A DNA stretch of 64,000 nucleotides from Patiria miniata (GCF_015706575.1 NW_024037058.1:7007806-7071805); one strand, 5' to 3'. Counted from the first letter of the stretch, positions 34,466 through 46,900 are shown. Numbers and translations: made by a program. The notes: a model not told the origin generated them from the letters alone.

Positions 34466-37400
34466 GAGGCGCGAAGACAAAGTGGTGTAAATTTAATGAG
34501 TTGGGGGGGGGGGGGCAAAATGTCCCTGCCCCCCTCTAAAACTGATAAATCGAAAATGTGTTGAGAAATACAAGCATTTTTGGTCAAAATTTTTTTTGCC
34601 CCCCTCTAGAAAAAATCCTGGCGACGCCCATGGTTCTAGGAGTATGTTCCTTGGTCTATGGTTCAACATGGTGCCACATTGTGATCTGCTTATCGTTCTA
34701 GTATAGGAACAGGGCCCTAAACTTCACAATCGCCCATTGCCTGTGATGTGATGAACGTTATTAATAGTTATTATTATTGTCTTACATTTTGTCACGCCCC
34801 TAATAAATATCATTGGCATTTGCTAACTGGGATGATGCCAGTGAAAGCACCCTATCTAGCATGTCTAGCTGGAGCGTAGTTGTCAAAATTAAAGACATGT
34901 TCCTGTGGAAAGTGTATGGAGACTAGCCATGCCCGTAGATATGTTGCAACTCCATGTTCCTGGATTATGCACCTATCAAATGTCCCCCCCCCCCACCCCA
35001 GGTCCGATGTCGGGATTTGGTCACGTTTTTCATGCCCCAGGCTGGGGATTTTGGTCACTCAAATTACATTGTTAATATTGGTGTACTACATGGAAAGGCA
35101 ATCACTGGTGCGCCCCACGTATGTATGTCAGGGCATGGTCGGGGAAAGTCATTTAAATTTTGCCCGAGGGGTGGGGATTTTGTCACTTCAAAAGTGACAA
35201 TCCCCATGTCTCGGGTGGGGCAGCCCGGGGGAGGGGGGGGGGGGGACAATTGATAGGCGCATTAGTATTAAATCAATTATGTATGCTAGTTTCAGTTTGA
35301 TACAGTGTCCTTCTAAGTCATGGCATCGTTGATCATTTGTCTTGTCATTGAATTAAGCATCCCAACCCATAGCCCGGCCCGGCTGTACTGCATTAAAAAA
35401 AAGTTATATTCCACGGTGAAAGGTCCTTAGAAGGCACCCTTCTGTGCGAACTAGAGTTTGGGCAGTTCTTACCGAATGACGAACCCAACTCTTTGAATTG
35501 TTCATAGGATACGTGAGGCTGCTGCTTCTGCTGTTGGCGTGGTTTTGCCTGAGGTATCCACCATGGTTCATCACCTTCTACCTGTCGTCCTTCTTCCTGG
35601 ATTGTACGTATTTCAAGATACATCTTTTGGCACAAGTGAAGTGAAGTCACAGCCTATGTATAGAGCATGCAGTGACAACGACTTTCATTTCTTTGGCATT
35701 GTTCGCCCCCTGGTACCTATAGTACCTGTAACCAAACTATTGTTTTGACTTTGGACTTAACTTACAACCTTGATGGTAACCAATGAAAATATACCTTTGA
35801 AGGATTAAATATTTTTCATTTGCGCATATAAAATAATCCAAGGCCATTTTGATTCCTTTAACCTAACTCCCTAGCTAGAGTGATTTACTAGGAACCTTCC
35901 TCATCCTTGCAAATCCCAACACATATGGTAAACTGTGCATATAAACAGTTGGACTCTGTTTATTTGTAGTATGCCTAATCCCACGTTAATCACAGTCAGT
36001 TTACTAGTGCAGTACTCATCCTTTCAGATTCCAACAACCATATGAAGAATTCTAAGTTTCTTTGAAATCTTCCTTGGATTTGTAGTTGTTGACGGAGCTG
36101 TTGCTAGGCGACTGCATCAGACGTCAGCTTTTGGAGCCTGGGTGAGTTAGGGTTGTGGCAAATATGATACCCAATATTCGACCATTAACCGATTATCAGA
36201 AAAGCATCGTTTCAAGGCATATTTTTCAAAAAGTGTGGGGACAGACATTCCTATGGTTAGTGCATCAGTCAAAAAAAACACATGTGTTCATACTGTGACG
36301 AGGGACAACAGGCTCTTCAAGTTTAGATGGAAAAATACTGTTTTTATTTCTCATCAGCGGCCGCATGGCAGCAAAGCGCAGCCAGCGCTGTAAAACTCTC
36401 TTTTAAATCACAAGACTTTTACAACATGTGTATTCTTGTCGGTGGCTAACACAAAACTGAACCAAGCTTATCTGAACCACAGGATGTTGGCCAGTGCCTC
36501 ACATTCCTGGGCAAACCACATAGGGATTATGAATAAACAGAGCTAATAATTAGGGGCTGATAAAACAAAGTAAACTAGTGTAGAAAAGCTAGAGTCTATC
36601 TAATGAATAATAATGAGGTACATGTAGTCAGGCCTCCTGCCTGGAGGTAATTACTTTTCCAGAAACTTGGAATGTGTGGTTGACCCACCCAGGGCCAAAG
36701 AACAGATTTTCTCATGGTGTTCGTAATAAATGAACAAAAATAAAACTGCAAATCATGTACATAAAACAATGAAGATAATAATAATTTCAATACTTGGAAA
36801 CATGAAAACAATCCCAAACTTGTGAAAAAAGCAATTCCACGTACCGACGAATGGGATACAAAACATTAATAAAACTTTCAAAAGAGATAGGAAAAGTAAA
36901 GGTGCCAAAAAATATATGGTTGAAATATGCTTGAAATATTTCACCAGTTACAATACTATCTCTTTTTGTTTGCTGAAACTTAGCTTGATGTAGCCATTGA
37001 TAATCTTGGACGTGGAATGCTTTGGTGCTGGCTTTTCAGGGTAAGTTATTTGGTTGCAATCAAACTTTCAAGAAAGATTTAAGTTTGTCACCCATAGACC
37101 ATTGCACAGATCAGTGTTGAAGTCAAGTACTTTTTGCAGAGTACCGAGTACGGCCTAGTACTTAGGTTACCGAGTACAAGTACTTCTGCTTCTGAGTAGA
37201 AGGACAGGTTTCCGAGTACGAGTATGAGTACTTGTACTTCCGAGTACGAGTATTTGTACTTTAGAGTACGAGTACGAGTACATGTACTTGTATTCTGAGT
37301 ACGAGTAAGAGTACTTGTACTTTTATTTCCAAATATGGCCAAAGGGCAAATGGTTGATTGTGCGTAATTGGCCCAGGCCCAGTCAGACCGATATCCAGAC

Positions 37401-39550
37401 CCACTCATGGCTAGCTGTTAAATATGTCTGTGCAGACGTGCACAGAGGACAATCAGGAAACTTCCATTTCTCCGGAAGCCAATCAACCATTTCAAACTGA
37501 AAGTATCGATAAAATATTAAAGGCTGTGGTAAGTCAAGCTATACCATTTTTTTTTTTCGAGTACTGTTATTCAAGTACAAGTACTTCGATGATCGAGTGC
37601 AATTTCGACATGTCAAGTGCGATTACTTTGCTGCGAGTACGAGTACGAGTACCGTCATTTCGAGTACGAGTACTTTGACGTACGAGTACGAGTACTCTGA
37701 AAAAGGTACTCGAGTAGCTATACCATTGGTGATCAAGTGGTACTCGAGTACGAGTATAACAACACTGACACAGATACCACAATCTTTGTGATCAAGTGGT
37801 AAACCTTTGTGGCATTTCATTGAAAATACATCCCATCATGATTGGGATACATTAGCCCTCCTATATGCAAACATACATTCAGTGCCAAGTTGTCCTTTCA
37901 GTCAACATCAATCAAGTGACTGTTTTCAACATAACTCGTGAGGTTTTTTTTCAGCCTGATCATGACTCGCGCTGAGACTCGGGAGAGCTGACTTGGACTC
38001 AGACTAGATGTGTTGTGACTCGAAAACAAGTCTGTGTATTTAGCTTTTATATGCTTGGTTTCTATGATTTCTTTTTTGTTTCCAGTGGGGATATTTTGTA
38101 TCTGCGTTGGAGTGGTGCACATTTGTGTGCACGCACACTGCTGGCTGGCAATGGAAGTCAAACTATGGTCAGGCACCGTGGCTCATCAAAAATGTCATGG
38201 CTGACAGTAAGTAGCAACTCTTTACACGTGATGAGCTTATCCATCCATATTGGCTTAAAATTGTGCCTGATAGAGACATCAAGTGAATGTCCTATAGTAA
38301 AAGACCCTATGCTGTATGTCTGTCTGTCTGATGTCTTTCTAATGTCTGTGTGTCAAGTTTTTTGTAAAAGGCCTAAAGAGTGTGCACAAGCACAAAATGC
38401 AATTGTTAATGGAGAGGCTTGGTTATTGTATGCAGGTCCATATGTTCCGATTTCACTGTCCTCTGAAGTCACGTTTTGCACGTGAAAAAATGATTTGTTT
38501 GTTTTTGGTTTTTTTGGGCAAATTTGTTTCTTTGAGACGTTGATTAGTTAAATATTACATTATCTCCATGAGAATACTCCAAAACCGCCATTACGCAAAC
38601 AAAAACACCCAAGAACTTGATGGTTTTATCAACATATCTTTAAATGCACACACTGTGATGCAATGACTCAGACTTGCACTTGACATTCATGACTTGCGAC
38701 ATGGACTCAGACTTGACACAACTGAGCCAGGATTTGGACTTGACTCTGCACATTTGAACTCTAAAACAACTCCAACTCCAACACTTGCTAACCAGTATGC
38801 CATTATTGCCTGGACAGATTTCAGATCCCCAATTGGTATGTATGCCATACTGAGTCTGAATCTGCTGCCGTTGTGGTTCTACTTTTGCCATTATGGCTTC
38901 TACGGCTCAAGCATCTTCTTGCCCATGACTGTGCAGTACATCGGCGTTGCCATATTCAGCGCGGGGCGGGCTGTGTGCTCAGTTGTAGAGGTAATAGGCT
39001 CCGTGCACAAGTACCCCCTCAAGGGTTTACAAAAGGAGAGTTAGGGGGACCACTAGGAGGGTAATTTGAATGCACTGCAAAGGACACTGGCACTTATGCA
39101 AAGACACTCAAAATTCAGAAGAAAGTTAGTCAGGTATACTTTGCTTAATATGCACACAAACCAGTGGGCCTTGGGGCCTACGCAGGTTGTCAAAAGTGGT
39201 CAGGAGGCCCCATCTGCTGTTTATGCACCGAGTCTGATCAGAAGACTGATCAATTAACCCTCCTAAACATACATGTTGTGCCAAGTAATCCTTTCAGTCA
39301 AAATCAAACAACCTGGTTTGTATTTTTGTTAAAGTGGGACCTGATACCCTATGGTATAATTCTTTGCCACTGGTTTCCTGCTCAATGCCAAGGAAGGATG
39401 ACTCGGGAAGGTTGCTCGCAAACAAATACTGAAAGACATTTTTGGTCTCTCCAGGGGTACTGTATCTGGGCCCACATCCAGCAGATGGTTAGCAGCGAAG
39501 TCAGCCAGAAGAGCACCGGTTTGGGGGAGGTCCAAACGACGGAAAGCTGA
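33930..39550 (+). CDS. CDP-alcohol phosphatidyltransferase, phosphatidylinositol-synthase-like, 7 exons, complete
   Basis: Predicted integral membrane enzyme moving a phosphatidyl group from a CDP-lipid to an alcohol with release of CMP. Exons: 33930-33972, 35508-35603, 36086-36141, 36984-37040, 38086-38206, 38818-38990, 39455-39550 (stop TGA). Every junction has GT-AG ends and matching phase. The product is 213 residues, the length of animal CDP-diacylglycerol-inositol 3-phosphatidyltransferase (CDIPT). The N-terminus MSNLNIYFYVPNIIGYVR resembles the PIS start (…FVPNLIGYAR). The family signature D-x2-D-G-x2-A-R-x8-G-x3-D-x3-D is complete: Asp46, Asp49, Gly50, Ala53, Arg54, Gly63, Asp67, Asp71. 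Hydrophobic stretches lie near residues 19-45, 73-95 and 130-180. After Asp71 the sequence (NLGRGMLW) and the middle part (LEWCTFVCTHTAGWQW) differ from classical PIS, so the acceptor alcohol is uncertain. This may be a paralogue. The last exon was chosen at the acceptor after 39454; the longer open reading from 39164 would add unrelated intron sequence. A hAT-type MITE sits in intron 4. Confidence 0.86.
34300..34640. mobile_element. CATGGGCGTCGC-ended MITE inserted in a short hairpin
   Basis: Ends CATGGGCGTCGC near 34347 and GGCGACGCCCATG near 34619. They are flanked by TTCTAGG/GTTCTAGG from a surrounding hairpin (CCTAGAACTATGAGGCTCC and complement). The inside is low-complexity G, A and GAAAA runs. 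Confidence 0.6.
37112..37767. mobile_element. hAT-type non-autonomous element with GAGTAC sub-terminal arrays (656 bp)
   Basis: Ends CAGTGTTG and CAACACTG, flanked by near-identical 8-bp repeats GCACAGAT (37104-37111) and ACACAGAT (37768-37775). Both sub-terminal regions (37120-37325 and 37557-37758) are packed with GAGTAC and CGAGTACGAG words; the middle 230 bp is unrelated. An 8-bp target and CAGTG ends fit hAT. It lies in intron 4 of the phosphatidyltransferase gene. Confidence 0.82.
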
Positions 39551-39574
39551 CAGTGATAAACTCTAAGAATGGGT

Positions 39575-40050
39575 CACACTAATTACCGCACACTGTCATC
39601 AGCTGCCTTTAGCTGACATCCACTGACCATACCTGAATGCCGACAACAGCAGATGGCATATCTGCTGTTGTCAGCTGCCTTCACCTTTGCTGTCAGCAGC
39701 TGATGGCCATTGATGTCAACTGCCATCAGCTGCCATCAGCTGCCATCCATTGACTTCAGCTACTGGCAGCTAATTTTAGCTCACAATAGCAGATAGCAGC
39801 TGATGGCAGCCGACAACAGCTTCCGTACGCTGACAGCAGCTGACGGCAACTGATGTCTGCTGCCATCTACTGAGGTCAGCTGCCGTCAGCTGCTGCTCTC
39901 AGTAACTGTCAGCTGCTGTCAGTTAGCAGCATCTGACAGCAGCTGAGGGCAACAGCAGCTGCCGTCAGCTGACGGCTGCTGATTTCAGCTGCTGTAAGCA
40001 GCCATCAGTCTGTCAGCTGACAGCTGCGGTCAACTTGCCATCAACTCCTT
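39575..40050. repeat. Degenerate CAGCTG-rich satellite
   Basis: Several dozen CAGCTG hexamers spaced irregularly among CATCAGCTGCCATCAGCTGA-like text, starting about 25 bp after the stop codon of the phosphatidyltransferase gene. CAGCTG is self-complementary and is an E-box. Confidence 0.85.
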
Positions 40051-40059
40051 CAAACAGCA

Positions 40060-41460
40060 CCGTTTTATACAAGCTAAAAAGAGAATTTTGATTGGTTTGA
40101 CATCGATGTTTATTAAAAGGAATTTTATTCATGGGAGAATCAATTTCTTAGTATTTATGGCATACCATTTTGAAGCAAGGGTGTGAAGGGTAGGAAATGA
40201 TTATGACACAGTGTGTATGCCCTCAGCTTGTTTGCTATCTCCTCAAGTAAAGTCGGCACTGACTATTAAAGAGGCAAGATGGCTTTCATCATTAGGCATG
40301 GACATAATAGAGAGGCCCATTCGTTACATAAAACGTTAACAGTTTTGAGACTTATAACCTTACACTTTCAAGCCGGAATCTCATTCTAGCTCATGTTACT
40401 ATGGTGCACCTCTTTTTCTTGTGATGTTTAGTGCTTTTTGAAGGAGTAGAGGGCAGTTGACGGTAATTAGTGTGACGATGAGGGTTGTATGAGGATAATA
40501 ATGCTTTTCAAATGGAACAATATTTTCACAATTTGTGTAATTTTCCTCAATGAAAAGTGCATTATGAGCTGCTTTTTCTGTCATGTGGAGTACACCATAA
40601 ACTCAGTACTAAATATATGTACAGCCATCACATTATGTATCAACTTGCCAATCGTTTTTGAAATAAAAATTTCCAGTTAAAATGTATACATTTTTTGGAG
40701 TACAGCTATTATTAATGACAAAAATGTAGCAGTATTTCAGTCAAATAGGCCAGTAGAGATTTTAATTCAAAAGAATTGAGAGTAAAAGTTATATTATTTC
40801 CAGAAATATCCCACTTTTGAATATTCATGATTTTGATTGTTTTATATATCACTGTGAAGTGTATGAATAAAATAAGTGAAATTTTCCAACTGCCATAAAA
40901 CTGTTTTTTATTATGCGTTTTTTATTATGAGATTTCTTACAACAGTAATATTTTTTACTGTTTAAATATCCAAATGTCTCTATTGACAGTCTACCATTGT
41001 GCTTTTGTAAAACAATTTCATAATCCATGTCATAAACTGAATGTAGGATGAATTTGACAAACTTAGGTTTCTCTGTAAACAATGGTGCTTGTCATAAAAT
41101 TATGCCAGCATCCAAGATAGAATACATTAACCTTATAATAATGTGTAATTGTGATAAGCAACATGGAGGAAGAAATCAGGGCAAATGCAGATAAAGGTAG
41201 AGCTTTTCCATGCTCTCTTCAGTAATACTTATTATTATTTTGTTTACCGAGAATAGTATGTTTAAAAGGGTACATTCCCATAGGGTTGTGCACAAAATTT
41301 GTCAAACTTTCATGATGCCTAATTCCCATTTTACCTTATCCTACCCCCATGAATTTTGGTAAAGTTATGCTTTGGACCACAAGCAATCCATCTAGCCTAT
41401 TTGTGACAATAAATTTTGCCTCTAGATAGGAGTTAAGACATTTGAGAGACATTGAAATGT
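40060..41460. other. AT-rich intergenic DNA
   Basis: No exon, inverted-repeat ends or tandem repeat recognised. An AATAAA at about 40865 could serve the phosphatidyltransferase transcript, but that is speculative. Confidence 0.4.
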
Positions 41461-41468
41461 CTCCTTAA

Positions 41469-41674
41469 CCCCTTAAGGACGGGGTGTAATGGGGACATTC
41501 CTCCACACATAGAGCAAGTGGCCCGCATGACTGCACAGACTTTGTGTGGTAGCGGGACTGCACAAAAGCAGCAGCTGTGAAACTACCCACTAGCCGTGTG
41601 CCACGGCATACCACAGCTGGCAACTGCATTCCAATGAGGATTAGCGGCCATGACCGCTTCCCGTGCGCATGGGG
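41469..41674. mobile_element. TTAA-flanked CCCC…GGGG MITE, copy A (206 bp)
   Basis: TTAA at 41465-41468 and 41675-41678, ends CCCCTTAAGGACGG and GCGCATGGGG. Nearly identical to copies at 42331-42542 and, inverted, 56413-56624. piggyBac-type pattern. Confidence 0.87.
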
Positions 41675-41976
41675 TTAATCTAACTTGTCTCCTTTATTAA
41701 AGCCCGCCGCAAACTTTTCCAATTTTACCGGTTTGCCGGATCCTCAGGTCAGATTGGAAAGGTGTGTGCTGAAAAATCGAACCGATCGGACCGTACGCTG
41801 GGTAACCGGATGAAATCAAACATGTTTTGATTTTTTTGCTTCTGATTTCACTGGAACAGATGTCACCAGAAAGGTGTGCGGACAGCACTCCTGTTTCACC
41901 AGACACAATATTTATGTTAACCAATCAGACTGACGAAGCATGTCACATGATTCAAAATTGACGGCTGCCATTTTGT

Positions 41977-42152
41977 CGTCATGTGACTGGTCATCATGTG
42001 ACTGGTCATCATGTGACTGGTCATCATGTGACTGGTCATCTTGTGACTGGTCATCTTGTGACTGGTCATCATGTGACTGGTCATCATGTGACTGGTCATC
42101 TTGTGACTGGTCATCTTGTGACTGGTCATCATGTGACTGGTCATCATGTGAC
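41977..42152. repeat. 15-bp minisatellite with TCATGTGA cores, about 12 units
   Basis: The unit TCATCATGTGACTGG alternates with TCATCTTGTGACTGG in the order A A A A T T A A T T A A, giving a 60-bp higher-order period. Confidence 0.93.
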
Positions 42153-42330
42153 CAATTATCAAACAGAATCGGGCATGTGTGCAGGTAACCCAGTTTCCTC
42201 AACGGTAAAAAAAAACATACTGGTGATCCGGTGAGCTGGTGAACTAGTAAAATCTGAAAAGATGTGCGGTGGGCTTTTGGTATAATTTATGACGAAAATG
42301 TACAAGAAATATTATTGTGACTTTTGTTAA

Positions 42331-42542
42331 CCCCTTAAGGACGGGTTATCATGGGGACATTCCTCCACACAGAGAGCAAGTGGCCCGCATGACTGCACAG
42401 CCTTTGTGTGGTAGCGGGACTGCACAAAAGCAGCAGCTGTGGAACTACCCACTAGCCCTGTGCCACGGCATACCACAGCTGGCAACTGCATTCCAATGAG
42501 GATTAGCGGCCGCGGCCATGACCGCTTCCTGTGCGCATGGGG
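42331..42542. mobile_element. TTAA-flanked CCCC…GGGG MITE, copy B (212 bp)
   Basis: TTAA at 42327-42330 and 42543-42546. Same orientation as copy A, about 860 bp away, with a short GCGGCC insertion relative to it. Confidence 0.87.
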
Positions 42543-42546
42543 TTAA

Positions 42547-43084
42547 GGATGGTTACTATTAACCAAGTACATCAACAAATTCTGTTACATTGAAAATAAG
42601 AGTTCTCCAGAAAAGTTTGACGGATACTCTTTGGTCTGAAGGATATTCCATTTACAACCAGATCAGTGGCATTAAACAAACAAGGCCATTGAGGGCTGGA
42701 AAACTACTTTAATTTCTACAGATTCAAGACTAATTGTGGACCAACTTCATTTACTATGACAAACAACGGCCCTCGTTTTCTGAAAAAGAAAACTTCTGTC
42801 TGTGGATTCGTCTCTGTACACATCACCTCTTGCTCTTCGACCCCAAAATCTACTCTTTTTTTCTTGGGCAAGAGGAACAAATTCAGTGAACTGTCTTAAA
42901 TAATATTTTAAAATGTCTCTTAAAGGTAAGTTTGCTATTCTCATTAGCTGACTGGTACAAACTGAACAGTGTGATATTTAAAACTTACTTTTGTATTCAG
43001 TTTTCACCCTTTCTATGATTTTTTTTTTTTTAATAAAAAAACAAAATAAATGAAAAGATATAAGAGTGTAATCAAATGATCTTT
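42547..43084. other. Intergenic DNA, nothing recognised
   Basis: Short ORFs only; a T/A run near 43020-43050. Confidence 0.4.
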
Positions 43085-43300
43085 ACCACCGTTCCCACTG
43101 TAACTTGGCAGTATTTTTCTTGTTTTTCACTTCAGTGACCTGGGTTCGAGTCCCGCCCGCGCCATCAAATTCAGATTGGGTTTTCTGTCCCTTCTTGATT
43201 CTGTGGGTTTTCCCTGAAATATTGCGGGGTTATCCTCTCACCTGTAAAACAGGTTTTATATTCTCCCTCTAGGTTTCATAAAGGCAGCTTTATGCTTCAT
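43085..43300 (+). repeat. SINE-like fragment
   Basis: GGGTTCGAGTCCCGCC near 43143 is a good B box. Downstream text GTGGGTTTTCCCTGAAATAT is typical SINE body. The A box is not clear. Confidence 0.4.
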
Positions 43301-43319
43301 GTGAATGCGAAGCCAGGCA

Positions 43320-43640
43320 AACACGAGTTCGCAGGGCAAAAAGTAGTCCGAGCATCACCCGTTGTCCAACGGAGCCCTAGCTCCACAACTTATGTCTGAT
43401 ATCTCAGCAATGCACATTGTGTAGGACCCTGCGCGCCAGCCAATTGGAGTTGACTTTAGAAATTGTGACGTCATTTCGATCAGAAATATGGACTAAGTTG
43501 TTGATTGGTCAATATGGCTTACAGGTTTTTGTAATACAACAACGGGTTACAGAAGACCCGATAGAAGGCGCTCGCTGAATTGTCAAAATTGCGAGGTCAA
43601 GACACAGTCTTGTTTTGCGTAATTAATCACCGAATCTGCT
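43320..43640. repeat. Dispersed repeat, same family as 735-1130
   Basis: Text includes GATAGAAGGCGCTCGCTGAA and GAGGTCAAGACACAGTCTTG, close to the third copy at 46300-46480. Lies downstream of the TUFM stop codon. Confidence 0.5.
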
Positions 43641-43952
43641 CGCATATCACAAATGCTTTTCATAAACTACGCGAACAAGTGCCGTGATGTCGCAAACTCA
43701 CATAAGCGTTCTCTTTGGCGCTGAGAATGAACCAGCCTGAAGGCTTCTGAATTACCTTGTACTGTTCAAAAACCCTTAGCTTTACTACCAAAACTAATTT
43801 AAAAGCACAAATGTACAACTCTTGACATTGTAAAGACCAGTTCATCACACTCCAGAAATATGTTTAACATGTAAATCCTAATTCATGAATTACAAAACAC
43901 AATTGTGATACAAAAGGGGAATATTTTCTGACACAGCAAAACCTAACTTGCA

Positions 43953-46900
43953 CTAGCTCTTTTCAATCTGCGGGAGGATTTCGGTGATGATTCCCGTGCC
44001 CAGCGTGATCCGGCCGTCACGCAGGGTGAACCTCTGGCCCACCTCCACGACCATGTTCTTCTGTAGCGCCAAGGTCAGGCTAACATCCTCTCCTGATCGT
44101 TTTTTTTTGGGAAAAAGAAAAATGATTTCTTTCATTCTTTTTTCCTCCGCCTCATTCCCTTTCATTCTATCTTTATCCACCTTAACACCCCTTTGTTCCT
44201 TCCACTGCCCCATCCCCTCTCTTTATTTCCTTTGATCTTTACCTACTGCTACACTCCTTTCGTCCTTCCCCCATACCTCATTCATCTCTTCACAAGTTCC
44301 CTTGATGTTTTTCCACTGCCACACTCCTTTGCTCCTTCCCCTACCTCATCCCCTCTCTTTATAACATCCCCTCTCTTTGCAACATCTCTTTTTGAAACAT
44401 CCCCTTTCTTCACAACATCCCATCTTCCGAAATACCCCATTTCTTTGATCCTTCCCCTGCCTCATCCCCTCTCTTCACAACATCTCCTCTCATCGCAGCA
44501 TCCCCTCTCTTCGCAACACCCCCTCTCTTCGCAACACCCCCTCTCTTCACAACATCCCCTCTCTTCGCAACATCCCCTCTCTTTGCAGCATCTCTTTTTG
44601 AAACATCCCCTTTCTTCACAACATCCCCTCTTCCCAAATCCCCCATCTCTTTGATCCTTCCCCTGCCTCATCCCCTCTCTATGCAACATCCCCTCTCTAT
44701 GCAACATCTTGTCTCATCGCAACATCCCCTCTCTTTGCAACACCCCCTCTCTTTGCAACACCCCCTCTCTTTGCAGCATCTCTTTTTGAAACATCCCCTC
44801 TTCCAAATCCCCCATCTCTTTGATCCTTCCCCTGCCTCATCCCTTCTCTTCACAACATCTTCTCTCATCGCAACATCCCCTCTCTTTGCAACACCCCCTC
44901 TCTTTGCAACATCCCCTTTCTTTGCAACATCTCTTTTTGAAATACCCCTCTCTTCACAACATCCCATCTTCCCAAATCCCCCATCTCTTTGATCCTTCCC
45001 CTGCCTCATCCCCTCTCTTCGCAACATCTCCTCTCATCGCATCATCCTCTCTCTTCGCAACATCCCCTCTCTTTGCAACATCTCTTTTTGAAGCATCCCC
45101 TCTTCCCAAATCCCCCATCTCTTTGATCCTTCCCCTGCCTCATCCCCTCTCTTCGCAACACCCCCTCTCATCGCAACATCCCCTCTCATCGCAACATCCC
45201 TCTCTTCGCAACACCCCCTCTCTTTGCAACATCTCTTTTTCAATCATCTCCTCTCTTCACAACATCCCTTCTCCCAAATCCCCCATCTCTTTGATCCTTC
45301 CCCTGCCTCATCCCCTCTCTTCGCAACATCTCCTCTCATCGCAACATCCCCTCTTTGCAACATCCCCTTTCTTTGCAACATCTCTTTTTCAATCATCTCC
45401 TCTCTTCACAGCATCCCTTCTCCCAAATCCCCCATCTCTTTCATCCTTCCCCTGCCTCATCCCCTCTCTTCGCAACACCCCCTCTCTTTGCAACACCCCT
45501 CTCTTTGCAACATCCCCTCTCTTTGCAACATCTCTTTTTACAACATCCCCCCTCTTCACAACATCCCCTCTTCCCAAATCCCCCATCTCTTTGATCCTTC
45601 CCCTGCCTCATTCCCTCTCTTCGCAACATCTCCTCTCATCGCAACATCTCTTTTTGAAACATCACCTATCTTTGCTACCCCCTCTCTTTGATCTTTACAC
45701 ACCTGAACACTCTTTTGTTCCTTTCCCTGCCTCATCCCCTCCCTTCACAACTGACCCCCTCCTCTGATCTCTAGACTCCTTTGTTTTTTTCACCTCCCCC
45801 CCCCCCTTCTCCACTCAACTTGTTTAACTCTTTTGTGCTTTTCCTTCTTCCCATACATGCTTGTGTGTTCCTTACTCAATTGTCTGTAACCCTGACATTT
45901 CTTTTGCCATTGACAAAGATCCTGCTAGCAGGTAAATTACTCCATTTCTTTTTTGAATTTCTTAAACTTGCTAACTTTTACGTTTTATCTTTGCAGATTC
46001 ATGTAAATGTTGGAAGACGTACCTGGCATGACCATTTCTTTGCCCTCAGGTAAGGTGATTCTGGCCGACGTGTCCCATGTATAGGAGAACATGACCGGAG
46101 TGAAGTTGCTGACAAACGGCTTGTGTCTGCCGCCCTCGTCCTTTGTGAGAATGTAAACCTGACCAAAAACAGGACAAGAATGTTAACTATTAACAATTGC
46201 TTCGAGGGATATTTTCTGGCCTGTTTCAGCAGAGGGGAAGACAGCCCCACCCCCCAAAAAATTTGTGAGGTACGTGCAGAATGAGTTGCGTAGAAATCTT
46301 CCCCTTTTCTTGACTATTTTGGAAATTCAACGTTTAGAGCTTGTGACGTCAGAGTTCGGCCACAGCTTTTGACTGGTCAATAGCTGCGGGTTACCGAAGA
46401 CACGATAGAAGGCACCCGCTGAATGGTCAGAATCTCCAGGTCAAGACGCAGTATTGTTTTGCATAATCTGCACGCATATGGCAAGCGTCTTTATAGGTAG
46501 AACACCAAAATATGTGTGCAGCCCCAATGTGAAGTGGTTTGATTACAAACATCTTGTTTTTGACGGTGACCCGATTGTTCAGGGCCATGAACCTGAGGCA
46601 CGTGTTGTTGCTAGGGCCTAAGGGATAAGGTGATTGATACCCGTGACATTTGTTACAAACCAACCAACCAACCAACCAACGGAGAGACATGAGCATTTCT
46701 AGAGTTGCTTTTCGCAGCTAAAAAGAAGGGGGGAAGGGGGATTCTGGCGGTGACCCGATTGTTCAGGGCCATGAACCTGAGGCACGTGTTGTTGCTAGGG
46801 CCTAAGGGATAAGGTGATTGATTGCCGTGACATTTGTTACAAACCAACCAACCAACCAACGGAAAGACATGACCATTTCTAGAGCTGCTTTTCGCAGCTA

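Noticed and set aside
34327..34587. ORFs of Lys/Gly or Phe/Pro runs
   Set aside because: Low-complexity G and A tracts inside a MITE.
39164..39454. Longer reading of the last PIS-like exon (includes WDLIPYGIILCHW)
   Set aside because: A strong acceptor at 39454 gives an exact phase fit and a 213-residue protein; the upstream part looks like intron.
41912..42234. CRISPR-like array and ORFs of SHDDQ, MTS or SSCDW repeats
   Set aside because: The spacing is constant and there are no unique spacers; it is a 15-bp minisatellite in an animal genome.
44820..45767. 315-codon ORF
   Set aside because: It runs through the CT-rich tandem satellite in a TUFM intron; the peptide is a reflection of the repeat unit.
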